Counted from the first letter of the stretch, positions 41,795-56,845 are shown. The stretch: 64,000 nucleotides of DNA from Tragulus kanchil (GCA_022376925.1 JAIOJX010000032.1:115855979-115919978), one strand, 5' to 3'. Program-made: numbers and translations. The notes: generated by a model not told the origin, from the sequence alone.

Positions 41795-44528
41795 AGATCT
41801 GGAGGTCAGAGGACTCGAGTTAAGGTGTTGACAAGGGCTGCATTCTTTCTAGAGGCTTGGGGCAGAGGCGGGGTAGAGATTTAGGTCCTTGCCTTTAGAA
41901 AGGCCCCCTTCCTTGAATTACGCTAAACCTTGTGCTTCTTTCCTGTCCTCTCCTAACTCTGGATCCTCCTGCCATAGAAGACCTTTGTAGTTACCTGCGA
42001 CCGGCCGAGATAATTCAAGAGAATCTTCCCATCTCAAAAGGCTTATCTCGACCGGCCGAGATAATTCAAGAGAATCTTCCCATCTCAAAAGGCTTAATCA
42101 CACGGGCCAAATCTCTTTTACCACGTGAAGTAACACATTTACGGGTTCTTGGAATTAGGATGTGGAGGCCATTATTTAAACTACCACAATTATAATACAG
42201 TAATTATGTAGGAGAATGTCCTTATTCTTAGTAGAAACTTAATGTGGTTTTTAGTAGTCAAATGTCATATCTGAAATTTTGAAAGTAAAAGTTGGGGAAA
42301 TAAATGTATATTCATAAATCTCATGTAACATATTTGTTTTAGACATTTGTAGTATACTTAAGATTTCATTTGTTAAAAATTCCATTGCTATTAAACTATG
42401 ATCACCTTAGACCAGATTTTTGGATATTTTTTACCAGATTTTTTTGATTTTCCAGTTATTAAAATTTCCAAAAATTTCTGACGTACTATTTTAAAAATAA
42501 TAATTCTGTAAAAAGAAAGGCTATTTTAAGACTAAAAACAGAATGACTTGATACCAAAGGACAGGAAATGTCTTTAAAATAGGAAACTCCTTTAGCTTTA
42601 AGGAAAACAAAGTGGGTATTTCACGAACTTTTCTCTCCTCCCTCTGCCAGAAAGCTAAGGCTCAAAGTTTCAGTTAAGGGTAAGGCCAGGCTGCCTTTGA
42701 CCAACAATATCAGGGCCGATGATGCCCTCTTGTGGCATCCTGGAGAATTACTGCCACCCGATTTCATTTCCTCTGACTTCGAGGGACAATTTCCTCACAA
42801 TTCGGCCAGGCACCATTCTCAACATTTGGGAAATATCGGTAATGAAAACAAATATTCCTGCCTTACTGGAGCTTACATTCAGGTGGGGAGACAGATAATA
42901 AATAACACAAAAATAAGTAGTGCTATGGAAAAAAACAGCAGAATGGCAGGGGCTGGGGGTTAGAAGATAGGGATTGGTAGTGTGGGATGCAACTTAAAAA
43001 AAGAGTAACCTTCATTGAGAAACTGACTTTTGTGTAAAGAGTTGAAAGGAAGTGAAGGAGTTAGCTGTGCTAATTTCAACCATGCTAACTCCAACCTGGG
43101 GTAAGAATTCTAGGAACAGAACCTCTCTCAAGTGTTCATGGGAAAAAGACCGCACCAAAGATCTGGAGGTCAGAGGACTCGAGTTAAGGTGTTGACAAGG
43201 GCTGCATTCTTTCTAGAGGCTTGGGGCAGAGGCGGGGTAGAGATTTAGGTCCTTGCCTTTAGAAAGGCCCCCTTCCTTGAATTACGCTAAACCTTGTGCT
43301 TCTTTCCTGTCCTCTCCTAACTCTGGATCCTCCTGCCATAGAAGACCTTTGTAGTTACCTGCGACCGGCCGAGATAATTCAAGAGAATCTTCCCATCTCA
43401 AAAGGCTTATCTCGACCGGCCGAGATAATTCAAGAGAATCTTCCCATCTCAAAAGGCTTAATCACACGGGCCAAATCTCTTTTACCACGTGAAGTAACAC
43501 ATTTACGGGTTCTTGGAATTAGGATGTGGAGGCCATTATTTAAACTACCACAATTATAATACAGTAATTATGTAGGAGAATGTCCTTATTCTTAGTAGAA
43601 ACTTAATGTGGTTTTTAGTAGTCAAATGTCATATCTGAAATTTTGAAAGTAAAAGTTGGGGGGGGGGAAATAAATGTATATTCATAAATCTCATGTAACA
43701 TATTTGTTTTAGACATTTGTAGTATACTTAAGATTTCATTTGTTAAAAATTCCATTGCTATTAAACTATGATCACCTTAGACCAGATTTTTGGATATTTT
43801 TTACCAGATTTTTTTGATTTTCCAGTTATTAAAATTTCCAAAAATTTCTGACGTACTATTTTAAAAATAATAATTCTGTAAAAAGAAAGGCTATTTTAAG
43901 ACTAAAAACAGAATGACTTGATACCAAAGGACAGGAAATGTCTTTAAAATAGGAAACTCCTTTAGCTTTAAGGAAAACAAAGTGGGTATTTCACGAACTT
44001 TTCTCTCCTCCCTCTGCCAGAAAGCTAAGGCTCAAAGTTTCAGTTAAGGGTAAGGCCAGGCTGCCTTTGACCAACAATATCAGGGCCGATGATGCCCTCT
44101 TGTGGCATCCTGGAGAATTACTGCCACCCGATTTCATTTCCTCTGACTTCGAGGGACAATTTCCTCACAATTCGGCCAGGCACCATTCTCAACATTTGGG
44201 AAATATCGGTAATGAAAACAAATATTCCTGCCTTACTGGAGCTTACATTCAGGTGGGGAGACAGATAATAAATAACACAAAAATAAGTAGTGCTATGGAA
44301 AAAAACAGCAGAATGGCAGGGGCTGGGGGTTAGAAGATAGGGATTGGTAGTGTGGGATGCAACTTAAAAAAAGAGTAACCTTCATTGAGAAACTGACTTT
44401 TGTGTAAAGAGTTGAAAGGAAGTGAAGGAGTTAGCTGTGCTAATTTCAACCATGCTAACTCCAACCTGGGGTAAGAATTCTAGGAACAGAACCTCTCTCA
44501 AGTGTTCATCGGAAAAGACCGCACCAAA
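41795..44528. repeat. Direct duplication 10 (unit ~1364-1370 bp)
   Basis: 41795-43158 is repeated at 43159-44528. It is the longest unit in the window. The copies differ mainly in a G-run (four versus nine G near 43665). Confidence 0.95.
41998..42099. repeat. Perfect 51-bp tandem repeat, two units
   Basis: Units 41998-42048 and 42049-42099 start with CGACCGGCCGAGATAATTC and are identical. The pair recurs at 43362-43463 because of duplication 10. It sits in what looks like an old dispersed repeat. Confidence 0.9.
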
Positions 44529-44529
44529 G

Positions 44530-44884
44530 CCCTAAACCACGAGTCTGTTTCACGAACCACACCCTGCTGGTGCAGGAGAAACAGATTCAGTTCCTTACTT
44601 AGAAAGATCCCACATGCCCCCTGAGCAACTAAACTTGTGTGCCACAACTGTCGAGCCTGAGCTCTAGAGTCCGTGCTGTAGAGCCCGGAGCAGCAACTCT
44701 GGAAACCCTGTAAAAAATTACTAAAACCCATATACCCTAGAGCCTGTGCTCTGCAACAAGAGAAGCCACCACAATGAGGAATCTGTGCATTGCAATTGGA
44801 GTGTAGCCCCTGCTCACAACTAGAGAAAAACCCACGCAGCAATAAAGACCCAGCACAGCCAAACAAACAAAAAAAAAAAAAGAA
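44530..44884 (+). mobile_element. CHR-2-type SINE; second copy 45662-46025
   Basis: CTTAGAAAGATCCCACATGC, GAGCAACTAAACTTGTGTGC, AATAAAGACCCAGCACAGCC and an A-run. Confidence 0.8.
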
Positions 44885-45031
44885 AGAAAAAAGAATGTCT
44901 AGAGCCTTTGAAGGAGAGGGAGTAAAATAAGAGGGAATTCAGAAGTCATAGGAGACTAGATTTGCCTGGAAGGGCAAAATGATGAGAGCTTGGGCTTTAT
45001 TCTTTGTGATATGGAGAGCCCCACAAGGTTT

Positions 45032-45321
45032 ATTTTTCTTTTTTTTGGCCACTTCTATTGGTCTTTCATTTATTCATTTTCATCCATCTTTGTTCTTTGA
45101 CCTGTGTGGGCCTCCCATCACAGTGGCCTCTCTCGCTGCAGAGCACCGGCTCTGTGCCCATGCACTCCAGAGCTCCGGCTGGGTAGTTGGACGTATCAGT
45201 CCAGCCACTATCAGTCCAGCCGCTTTGCAGCACGTGGGGCCTTTTCAGGCCAGGGATCGAACCAGCGCCGCTTGCACTGCAAGACGGTGTCCTTACCTAC
45301 GGGACCACCAGGGAAGCCCAC
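45032..45321 (-). mobile_element. CHR-type SINE, minus; second copy 46164-46453
   Basis: GGCCACTTCTATTGGTCTTT start and CCACCAGGGAAGCCC end. A 16-bp piece (TATCAGTCCAGCCGCT-like) is duplicated within the element. Confidence 0.85.
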
Positions 45322-46793
45322 CACAAGTTTATAAGGACCACTCTGGCTGCTGTACTGAAAAAGAGAATGGGGCAGAAAGCAGAGTTTTCTAGAGAAGAGA
45401 TGATGGTGGCTTGGACTAGAGTATTAGCAATGGAGAGAGTGCGATATAGCTGGATTCTAGATATATTAAAAAAAGTGAGGATGTTTTTAGCAACTTAAAA
45501 AAAGAGTAACCTTCATTGAGAAACTGACTTTTGTGTAAAGAGTTGAAAGGAAGTGAAGGAGTTAGCTGTGCTAATTTCAACCATGCTAACTCCAACCTGG
45601 GGTAAGAATTCTAGGAACAGAACCTCTCTCAAGTGTTCATCGGAAAAGACCGCACCAAAGCCCTAAACCACGAGTCTGTTTCACGAACCACACCCTGCTG
45701 GTGCAGGAGAAACAGATTCAGTTCCTTACTTAGAAAGATCCCACATGCCCCCTGAGCAACTAAACTTGTGTGCCACAACTGTCGAGCCTGAGCTCTAGAG
45801 TCCGTGCTGTAGAGCCCGGGAGCAGCAACTCTGGAAACCCTGTAAAAAATTACTAAAACCCATATACCCTAGAGCCTGTGCTCTGCAACAAGAGAAGCCA
45901 CCACAATGAGGAATCTGTGCATTGCAATTGGAGTGTAGCCCCTGCTCACAACTAGAGAAAAACCCACGCAGCAATAAAGACCCAGCACAGCCAAACAAAC
46001 AAAAAAAAAAAAAGAAAGAAAAAAGAATGTCTAGAGCCTTTGAAGGAGAGGGAGTAAAATAAGAGGGAATTCAGAAGTCATAGGAGACTAGATTTGCCTG
46101 GAAGGGCAAAATGATGAGAGCTTGGGCTTTATTCTTTGTGATATGGAGAGCCCCACAAGGTTTATTTTTCTTTTTTTTGGCCACTTCTATTGGTCTTTCA
46201 TTTATTCATTTTCATCCATCTTTGTTCTTTGACCTGTGTGGGCCTCCCATCACAGTGGCCTCTCTCGCTGCAGAGCACCGGCTCTGTGCCCATGCACTCC
46301 AGAGCTCCGGCTGGGTAGTTGGACGTATCAGTCCAGCCACTATCAGTCCAGCCGCTTTGCAGCACGTGGGGCCTTTTCAGGCCAGGGATCGAACCAGCGC
46401 CGCTTGCACTGCAAGACGGTGTCCTTACCTACGGGACCACCAGGGAAGCCCACCACAAGTTTATAAGGACCACTCTGGCTGCTGTACTGAAAAAGAGAAT
46501 GGGGCAGAAAGCAGAGTTTTCTAGAGAAGAGATGATGGTGGCTTGGACTAGAGTATTAGCAATGGAGAGAGTGCGATATAGCTGGATTCTAGATATATTT
46601 GAAAGGAAGAGCCAACAGAATGGATCCAGAGGTTAAAGAGAGACATCAAGAACATCACTATTTTGTTCTGAGGGGCAGGAAGGATGAGTTGTCATCAGTT
46701 AAGTAGGGGAAGTTTCAATTTTGGACACTGGTGAAATAAAAATCCATATTCTAACAGAAGTCAAGGAAAATTTGAACATAAAAAATTTTCTCG

Positions 46794-47075
46794 GGCTTCC
46801 CTGGTGGTCCAGTGGGTGGAGAGTCCATCTTATAGTGCAGGGGGCACCAGTTCAATCCCTAGCCCAGGAGGATCCCTTGCCACAGAGCAGCTGGACTGGT
46901 GTGTCCAATTGCGAGCCAGTGCTCTGGAGTGAATGTACCCAGAGCCGTAGCTCTGCAGTGAGAGAGGCCACTGCAGTGTGAGGCCCAAACAGGCCGAAGA
47001 ATAGAGATGGATGAGGGAAGGTGAATTAAAAAACAAATAAAAGAGGCCAAAATAAAAAAAATAAAATAAATTTTT
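46794..47075 (+). mobile_element. CHR-type SINE
   Basis: GGGCTTCCCTGGTGGTCCAG head at 46794, AGTGCTCTGGAGTGAATGTA core, AAAATAAAAAAAATAAAAT tail. Confidence 0.88.
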
Positions 47076-47094
47076 TTCTCTGTCCCTTGGTCCC

Positions 47095-47480
47095 CTCTCT
47101 CCCCTCTACTGTGCATTGTAATATTTATTATGCATCATCCAAACCTCCCCATTGGCAGAAATACCTGCTCAGCTGTAGAGAGCAACATTCTCCTAGTAAC
47201 AACAAGATAACTTCTTAGTTAGGAGATAACCTTCCTTCTTGATCTTGTAAGGGGCCATGATGACCCATGACCCACTACTTGCATTGTAGGTGTAGATCTG
47301 GATTGTGTGAATGTCAATCAATGTACAGCCCTCTGTCTCAAAAACTTACATAACTATACTTTGATCTCTAATAAGTGGAACAGTTCTTGGAGCTTTCTGA
47401 GAGCCTTTTCCCAGTTTATATCCTCAATTTGGCCAGAGCAAAAGTTTCCATTTCTTAGACCAACTGGTTAATTTTTTTGT
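47095..47480 (+). mobile_element. Ruminant ERVK-type solo LTR; most of it repeated at 48326-48646
   Basis: AGGGGCCATGATGACCCATG, GACTTGCATTG-like text, GCCCTCTGTCTCAAAAACTT, GAGCTTTCTGAGAGCC, and TTCCATTTCTTAGACC follow the order of the bovine BTLTR1 LTR as I recall it. No internal viral genes are present. Confidence 0.6.
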
Positions 47481-47647
47481 TGACAACAAAATGAGGTATA
47501 AATGTTTATTTTCGATTTGTTTTTTATTTATTTTTATTTTTTTTTTGTTTTGTTGTATTTATTCTTTCTTTTTTTTTTGGTATAAATGTTTAGATGGAAA
47601 TAAAAATGTGGGAGTCATTGTATACAAGTGGTATTTAAAGTGATAGC

Positions 47648-47800
47648 GGGACTTCCTTGACAGTCCAGTGTTAAGATTCCATGCTTCTATTGCGGGGGGA
47701 ATGAGTTCTAACCCTGGTTGGGGAATGCCTCAGATGCAGCCAAAATAAGTACATAAATAAAAATACATAAATACAAGTTAAAAAAAAAAAAAAGTGATGG
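47648..47800 (+). mobile_element. Short tRNA-Glu SINE; second copy 48814-48960
   Basis: GGACTTCCTTGACAGTCCAG head, then AAATAAGTACATAAATAAAA and an A-run. Confidence 0.8.
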
Positions 47801-47896
47801 AATCACCAGGGTGTAAACATAAAGAGGATCAAGGTCAGAGTCCTGCCTCCCTCCACTTTGAAGAAAGCTGGATTGCAGAGGAGGAATCTGCAAAAA

Positions 47897-48110
47897 GTTT
47901 CCCAGGTGGCTTAGTGGTAAAGAATACGCCTGTGATGCAGGAGACACAGGTGATGTGGGTTCAATCCCTGGGTCGGGAAGATCCCCTGGAGGAGGAAATG
48001 GCAACCCACTCCAGTATTCTTGCCTGGATTATTCCATGGACAGAGGAACCTGGCAGACCACAACCCATGGAATCACAAAGAGTTGGACACGGCAGAGTAT
48101 GCATGCACAA
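47897..48110 (+). mobile_element. Bov-tA SINE; second copy 49063-49276
   Basis: TTTCCCAGGTGGCTTAGTGG tRNA part; CAACCCACTCCAGTATTCTT Bov-A part; GAGTTGGACACGGCAGAG end. Confidence 0.88.
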
Positions 48111-49491
48111 ACAATCAGCAAAAGAGAATGAAGAAAGCAAGCTGAGAAGCTGGAGAAAACCCAGGTGGGCGTGGTATCCAGGAGCGGAGAACGCAGGGGC
48201 CAGCAGGGAGCTAAGGTGAGGCTGGCTCCTCAGGCTACCTCTTTGAGTCTTCTAGGATGTTGGTGGTCCCACCCTTCATCATCACAGCTCTCATTGGATC
48301 TCCCTCTGCCCTCCACACATGGCCGAATACCTGCTCAGCTGTAGAGAGCAACATTCTCCTAGTAACAACAAGATAACTTCTTAGTTAGGAGATAACCTTC
48401 CTTCTTGATCTTGTAAGGGGCCATGATGACCCATGACCCACTACTTGCATTGTAGGTGTAGATCTGGATTGTGTGAATGTCAATCAATGTACAGCCCTCT
48501 GTCTCAAAAACTTACATAACTATACTTTGATCTCTAATAAGTGGAACAGTTCTTGGAGCTTTCTGAGAGCCTTTTCCCAGTTTATATCCTCAATTTGGCC
48601 AGAGCAAAAGTTTCCATTTCTTAGACCAACTGGTTAATTTTTTTGTTGACAACAAAATGAGGTATAAATGTTTATTTTCGATTTGTTTTTTATTTATTTT
48701 TATTTTTTTTTTGTTTTGTTGTATTTATTCTTTCTTTTTTTTTTGGTATAAATGTTTAGATGGAAATAAAAATGTGGGAGTCATTGTATACAAGTGGTAT
48801 TTAAAGTGATAGCGGGACTTCCTTGACAGTCCAGTGTTAAGATTCCATGCTTCTATTGCGGGGGGAATGAGTTCTAACCCTGGTTGGGGAATGCCTCAGA
48901 TGCAGCCAAAATAAGTACATAAATAAAAATACATAAATACAAGTTAAAAAAAAAAAAAAGTGATGGAATCACCAGGGTGTAAACATAAAGAGGATCAAGG
49001 TCAGAGTCCTGCCTCCCTCCACTTTGAAGAAAGCTGGATTGCAGAGGAGGAATCTGCAAAAAGTTTCCCAGGTGGCTTAGTGGTAAAGAATACGCCTGTG
49101 ATGCAGGAGACACAGGTGATGTGGGTTCAATCCCTGGGTCGGGAAGATCCCCTGGAGGAGGAAATGGCAACCCACTCCAGTATTCTTGCCTGGATTATTC
49201 CATGGACAGAGGAACCTGGCAGACCACAACCCATGGAATCACAAAGAGTTGGACACGGCAGAGTATGCATGCACAAACAATCAGCAAAAGAGAATGAAGA
49301 AAGCAAGCTGAGAAGCTGGAGAAAACCCAGGTGGGCGTGGTATCCAGGAGCGGAGAACGCAGGGGCCAGCAGGGAGCTAAGGTGAGGCTGGCTCCTCAGG
49401 CTACCTCTTTGAGTCTTCTAGGATGTTGGTGGTCCCACCCTTCATCATCACAGCTCTCATTGGATCTCCCTCTGCCCTCCACACATGGACA

Positions 49492-52056
<2,565 letters not shown>

Positions 52057-52117
52057 CTGGGGAAGGCAGAGGTGCTGGAGAGGCCAGCCGCTCCCCGCTC
52101 CTCTACCCACGCCCACA

Positions 52118-52119
<2 letters not shown>

Positions 52120-52156
<37 letters not shown>
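52120..52156. repeat. (TA)n microsatellite
   Basis: About 18 TA dinucleotides in the first intron after the last ARMH1 exon seen, next to a minus-strand L1 end. Confidence 0.95.
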
Positions 52157-52157
<1 letters not shown>

Positions 52158-52182
52158 TGTTTGTTTGTTTTTTGCTTTTACA

Positions 52183-52325
52183 GAGGTGTGTTGTTTACAG
52201 ATACGTATAATTCCAGATTAGTCATATGTATATCCCATTCCCCACCACTCCACCCCTCCAGGCCGTCTTATAACCCCCATGTAAGATCCCTTAGTCCCAC
52301 AGCGCATTGACAATAGTTGTCACTT
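52183..52325 (-). mobile_element. L1 3' UTR fragment
   Basis: TGTTGTTTACAGATACGTAT and GATTAGTCATATGTATATCC are the reverse complement of the L1 3' UTR seen at 16970-17010 and 59600-59650. Confidence 0.75.
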
Positions 52326-52633
52326 TTACAGATGGCAGTATAGAGTTCCGTGTCTACCCCCTTCTTTATCGACCTTTTTCAGCACCTCTTTTTGGCCAAC
52401 AATGTGCCAGGCGTGGGGAAAGCTGGGCTGGCGAGCCCTCAGTCCTGCCCTCCTGGAGCTTCTGGTTAAAGAGGAGAGGGAGGAGGGGGGCCGAGGTCCT
52501 CGAGGATTCATAGAGCCACCTTGCGCTGGAGGAAGGGTTGGAGGAAGGAGGAAGGGTTGGAGGCTGAAAGAGCCGTAAGCCAAGGCAGGCTGCCTTCCAG
52601 CTTTGAGGAATCTAGCAGATTTCCTGCCCTGGG

Positions 52634-54794
52634 TCTTGAAAAGGAGACAAGATAGGGAAAGACAAGGGATGAGAGGGAGACAGAGCGAAGTGTGTGGGGA
52701 CGTGTGGCAGAAAATGAGAAAAGAGGCAAGGCTGACAGAATTCGAGAGAAACTTTGGTTTCTGTTGAACCCTTATTGAGGCCTCTTTTGCCCAGGCTCTG
52801 CTCGGTATAGTATCCATCACTACAGCTCGCTGGAACCGACAAGGTCCACTTTGCAACAGCCCGATTCTCCCCATTTTACGCTGAAAGGAATGAGGTACAG
52901 GAAGGTAAAGCACTTGCCTAGGGGTACCCCAGCTTGGAACTGGAGGAAGCAAAAGCAAGGAAAGATTAGGAAGGAGGAGGGGAGTAGAATTTATTGAGGG
53001 GATTTCTGTAGATACTTCAGCTTTTTGGCCAAGCTGCATAGGACGCCTATTGTGGTCTATGCAGTTTGGTGACAAGTGCTGTAAAAGGGTCACAGGGCTG
53101 TGGCAGTGACTGGGAAGATGGCCGAGGGTGGAATAGCTTTGTAAGAGAAAGGAGAGGCAGAGCTGGAAGGGTGCAGGGTCGCATGGTAATGCAGCGGTAC
53201 TCTGGGTAAACACCGGGGCTTACTGCATGGAAGACGGAGCTTAGGAATGCGCTGTCCCCTAGCTTGAGTCAGCTGCGACCAGTCTCTCCACTTATTCGGA
53301 GGGCAACAAAAATGACTATCTCATTTGCATATCAGATGGCAATGTCGTATTATCTGTCTTAATAGCAAAATTTACCACTTTATTTTCTTGTTAGGACATT
53401 TTACCAGTTAAAAACACGTTTAGGGAAAATTCTCTACAATGGAAGAAAGGCTTTTGTTGGTAGGTGCAAAAGTACCGTAACTGTTGCAGGTACCTGGGAG
53501 CGTGAGCACTGATTTACAGGCTTCCATAGTACACTTTCTTCTGCACTTACTGTTTTGTGTTTTAGCAAAGACTTTTGTGAAGAAGGTTGAAATTGGTAAT
53601 GGGATCTTTTGAGGTTTTACTTGTTTGAAGCTAAATACTTAGATTTGTGGGCTTCCTAAGTGGCTGAATGGTAAGAAATCCATCTGCCAAGTAGGAATCT
53701 CAAGTTCAATCCCTGGTTCAGAAAGATCTTGAAAAGGAGACAAGATAGGGAAAGACAAGGGATGAGAGGCAGAAAAGGGAGAAAAGAGGGCAAGGCTGAC
53801 AGAATTCGAGAGAAACTTTGGTTTCTGTTGAACCCTTATTGAGGCCTCTTTTGCCCAGGCTCTGCTCGGTATAGTATCCATCACTACAGCTCGCTGGAAC
53901 CGACAAGGTCCACTTTGCAACAGCCCGATTCTCCCCATTTTACGCTGAAAGGAATGAGGTACAGGAAGGTAAAGCACTTGCCTAGGGGTACCCCAGCTTG
54001 GAACTGGAGGAAGCAAAAGCAAGGAAAGATTAGGAAGGAGGAGGGGAGTAGAATTTATTGAGGGGATTTCTGTAGATACTTCAGCTTTTTGGCCAAGCTG
54101 CATAGGACGCCTATTGTGGTCTATGCAGTTTGGTGACAAGTGCTGTAAAAGGGTCACAGGGCTGTGGCAGTGACTGGGAAGATGGCCGAGGGTGGAATAG
54201 CTTTGTAAGAGAAAGGAGAGGCAGAGCTGGAAGGGTGCAGGGTCGCATGGTAATGCAGCGGTACTCTGGGTAAACACCGGGGCTTACTGCATGGAAGACG
54301 GAGCTTAGGAATGCGCTGTCCCCTAGCTTGAGTCAGCTGCGACCAGTCTCTCCACTTATTCGGAGGGCAACAAAAATGACTATCTCATTTGCATATCAGA
54401 TGGCAATGTCGTATTATCTGTCTTAATAGCAAAATTTACCACTTTATTTTCTTGTTAGGACATTTTACCAGTTAAAAACACGTTTAGGGAAAATTCTCTA
54501 CAATGGAAGAAAGGCTTTTGTTGGTAGGTGCAAAAGTACCGTAACTGTTGCAGGTACCTGGGAGCGTGAGCACTGATTTACAGGCTTCCATAGTACACTT
54601 TCTTCTGCACTTACTGTTTTGTGTTTTAGCAAAGACTTTTGTGAAGAAGGTTGAAATTGGTAATGGGATCTTTTGAGGTTTTACTTGTTTGAAGCTAAAT
54701 ACTTAGATTTTTGTGGGCTTCCTAAGTGGCTGAATGGTAAGAAATCCATCTGCCAAGTAGGAATCTCAAGTTCAATCCCTGGTTCAGAAAGATC
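52634..54794. repeat. Direct duplication 14 (unit ~1064-1093 bp)
   Basis: 52634-53726 is repeated from 53727. The right copy has a deletion of about 28 bp close to its start. The junction lies at a Bov-tA SINE, which is complete only in the right copy. Confidence 0.95.
52780..52960 (+). mobile_element. MIR element; second copy about 53840-54020
   Basis: TCCCCATTTTACGCTGAAAG, GAATGAGGTACAGGAAGG and AAAGCACTTGCCTAGGGGTA are the MIR core. It lies in ARMH1 intron sequence. Confidence 0.7.
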
Positions 54795-54925
54795 TGGAAA
54801 AGGAAATGACAACCTATTCCAGTGTTCTTCCCTGAAAAAATCCCATGGACAGAGGAGCCCGGTAGGTTTACATAGTCCCTGGAGTTGCAGAAGAATCAGA
54901 CACGACTTAGTAACTGAACAACAAA
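54714..54925 (+). mobile_element. Bov-tA SINE; truncated copy 53648-53726
   Basis: GGGCTTCCTAAGTGGCTGAA head, GAAATGACAACCTATTCCAG, AGACACGACTTAGTAACTGA end. Confidence 0.85.
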
Positions 54926-55198
54926 AAACAATCTCTGATGCACAGAAGCACAAGGTTTTTAACTGAAAAATAGAAGGTGTAACCAACTTGCACTAGAAGA
55001 CAGTTTCAAGTTTAAGCTGTAGGTTAGGAACTTGGCTATCTGGTTCCATACTCCCAGCTGTTAAGTGACTCTCACCAGAAATTATACAGGAAACTTACTT
55101 GTGAACATAGATGCAAAAATTCTACACAGAATATTAGCAAATTGAATAGCAGCATGTAAAAAGAATAATGTGCCATTTAGGAATGCACATATGTCCTT

Positions 55199-55528
55199 TT
55201 TTTTTTTTAACATTTATTTTTTATTTATTTATCTTTTGGGGGGTGGGGTGGGGAGGGAGGGGGACGGGCGGGCCACTTCTATTGGTCTTTCATTTCTTTA
55301 TTTTCATCCATCTTTGTTCTTTGGCCCGTGTGGGCCTCCCATCGCAGTGGCCTCTGTTGTCGCAGAGCACCGGCTCTGGACGCATGCGCTCCAGAGCTCC
55401 GGCTGGGTAATTGGACACATCGGTCCAGCCGCTCCACGACACGTGGAATCTTCCCAGGCCAGGGATCAAACTGGCGCCCCTTGCACTGCAAGGCAGTGTC
55501 CTTACCCACTGGACCACCAGGGGAAGTC
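55199..55528 (-). mobile_element. CHR-type SINE, minus; a second SINE piece follows to ~55600
   Basis: T-run, GGGGTGGGGTGGGGAGGGAG, GACGCATGCGCTCC core, CCACCAGGGGAAGTCC end; then a new T-run and GGCTGTGCTGGGCCC of another SINE. Confidence 0.87.
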
Positions 55529-56149
55529 CTTCTTTTTTTTTTTTTTCATATTTATTTATTTGGCTGTGCTGGGCCCGCCTCTGCTTCTGGAGGCTCTGCA
55601 TGCACCCACCCCACCTGGAACACATGTTTTGTCATCTTTCCTTTCAGAGCAGATGCAAGGCTCAGACATATTGACAAGCCAGCCCAAGGACAAACAGCTA
55701 ATGGGTAGTGAAATAGCTCTGTTGGATTCCAGAACAAATATTCCTCACTATTGAACTAAGCTCCACTGCATCCTCTTTGGTGGAGGACCAGGAAAATAGA
55801 CTGTGTGGGCATGCTGGAGAGATGGAGGTCAGTGTAGATGTGAGAAATACAAGGACTTGAAATACAGCAGTGGAGGCAGAATGGAGAAGAGGGAGCAGAG
55901 CTGAATGATACTGAGTTAGCCTGACTAGTCTTCTCAAAAATTGGTTGAAGGTGGGAAGCAGGAAAAGATGACAATTACCCACATATCTAGCCTGGGTTGG
56001 TTGGGTGCTTTTTGCTGAGACTGGGATCTCAGAGAAGAAAAAGTTTGGAGCAGGAATATCAGGATTCTAATTCCGAACATGGTCAGTGACATCCATGGGA
56101 AGATGTTTAGAAGGTGGTGGCCTAGTGACTGTTCTTGTTGAACAAGTAA

Positions 56150-56380
56150 AGTTGGACACATCGGTCCAGCTGCTCCACGGCACGTGGGATCTTCCCAGGC
56201 CAGGGATCGAACCAGCGCCCCTTGCACTGCAAGGTGGACTCTTTATCTACTGAACAACAAGGAAGTCCCACTCCAGTATTCTTGCCTGGGAAATCCCATG
56301 GACAGAGGAGCCTGGCGGGCTACAGTTCATGAGGTCGCAAAGGGTCGGACAGGACTTGAGTGACTTTCACTTTGGTTCTT
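56150..56380. mobile_element. Truncated CHR-type SINE (minus) fused to a Bov-A unit (plus)
   Basis: TTGGACACATCGGTCCAGCT to CAACAAGGAAGTCCC is an inverted SINE head half. CACTCCAGTATTCTTGCCTG to TGAGTGACTTTCACTT is Bov-A. Confidence 0.82.
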
Positions 56381-56552
56381 CACTGGGGCATAAAAACGCT
56401 GGACTGCTGTAAGGAGATCAGTGCTAGGCATCTTCCTGTCTGATTATATCCCATCTTTTGTCCCTGTGCGTTCCACCACCTCTTTTAAAATTCAAAATCC
56501 AGTGTTGAAACATGAAACATATGTTTCATGTACTATTTAAAAGAGCCAGGGG

Positions 56553-56845
56553 GGTTTCCCTGGTGGTCCAGTGGTTAAGAATCCACCTTACAAGGCAAGG
56601 GACACCGGTTTGATCCCTGTGCCAGGAAGATCCCGCATGTCACAGAGCAACTAAGCCTGTGTGCCTCAACTACCGAAGCCCTTGGGCCTACACCCTGTGC
56701 TCTGCAACAAGAGACACCCCTGCAATGAGAAGCCTGCACACAACTACAAAGAATAGCTGCTCCTGCCACCAGTCACCTCAGCTAGAGAAAGCCTGAGTAC
56801 AGCAACAAAGACTCCACCACAGCCAAAAATAAATAAATCTTAAAA
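56553..56845 (+). mobile_element. CHR-2-type SINE
   Basis: TTTCCCTGGTGGTCCAGTGG head, AACTAAGCCTGTGTGCCTCA, CAGCCAAAAATAAATAAATC tail. Its end is repeated at 57912-57985. Confidence 0.87.

Larger units (their letters stand above)
44359..46598. repeat. Direct duplication 11 (unit ~1131 bp)
   Basis: 44359-45489 is repeated at 45490-46598. It overlaps duplication 10, so the ~170-bp stretch at 42990-43158 occurs three times. The left copy ends in about 20 unmatched bases (45469-45489). Confidence 0.95.
47160..49491. repeat. Direct duplication 12 (unit 1166 bp)
   Basis: 47160-48325 is repeated at 48326-49491, apparently without internal differences. It contains most of an LTR, a SINE and a Bov-tA. 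It ends right beside the ARMH1 poly(A) site. Confidence 0.95.

Noticed and set aside
52326..53213. 295-codon open frame, minus strand
   Set aside because: It overlaps a MIR element and purine-rich intron; the peptide is low-complexity (S, L, P) and partly repeated by duplication 14. No family match.
55170..55754. 194-codon open frame, plus strand
   Set aside because: It covers a minus-strand SINE and adjoining SINE fragment, with the same repeat-derived peptide as elsewhere.
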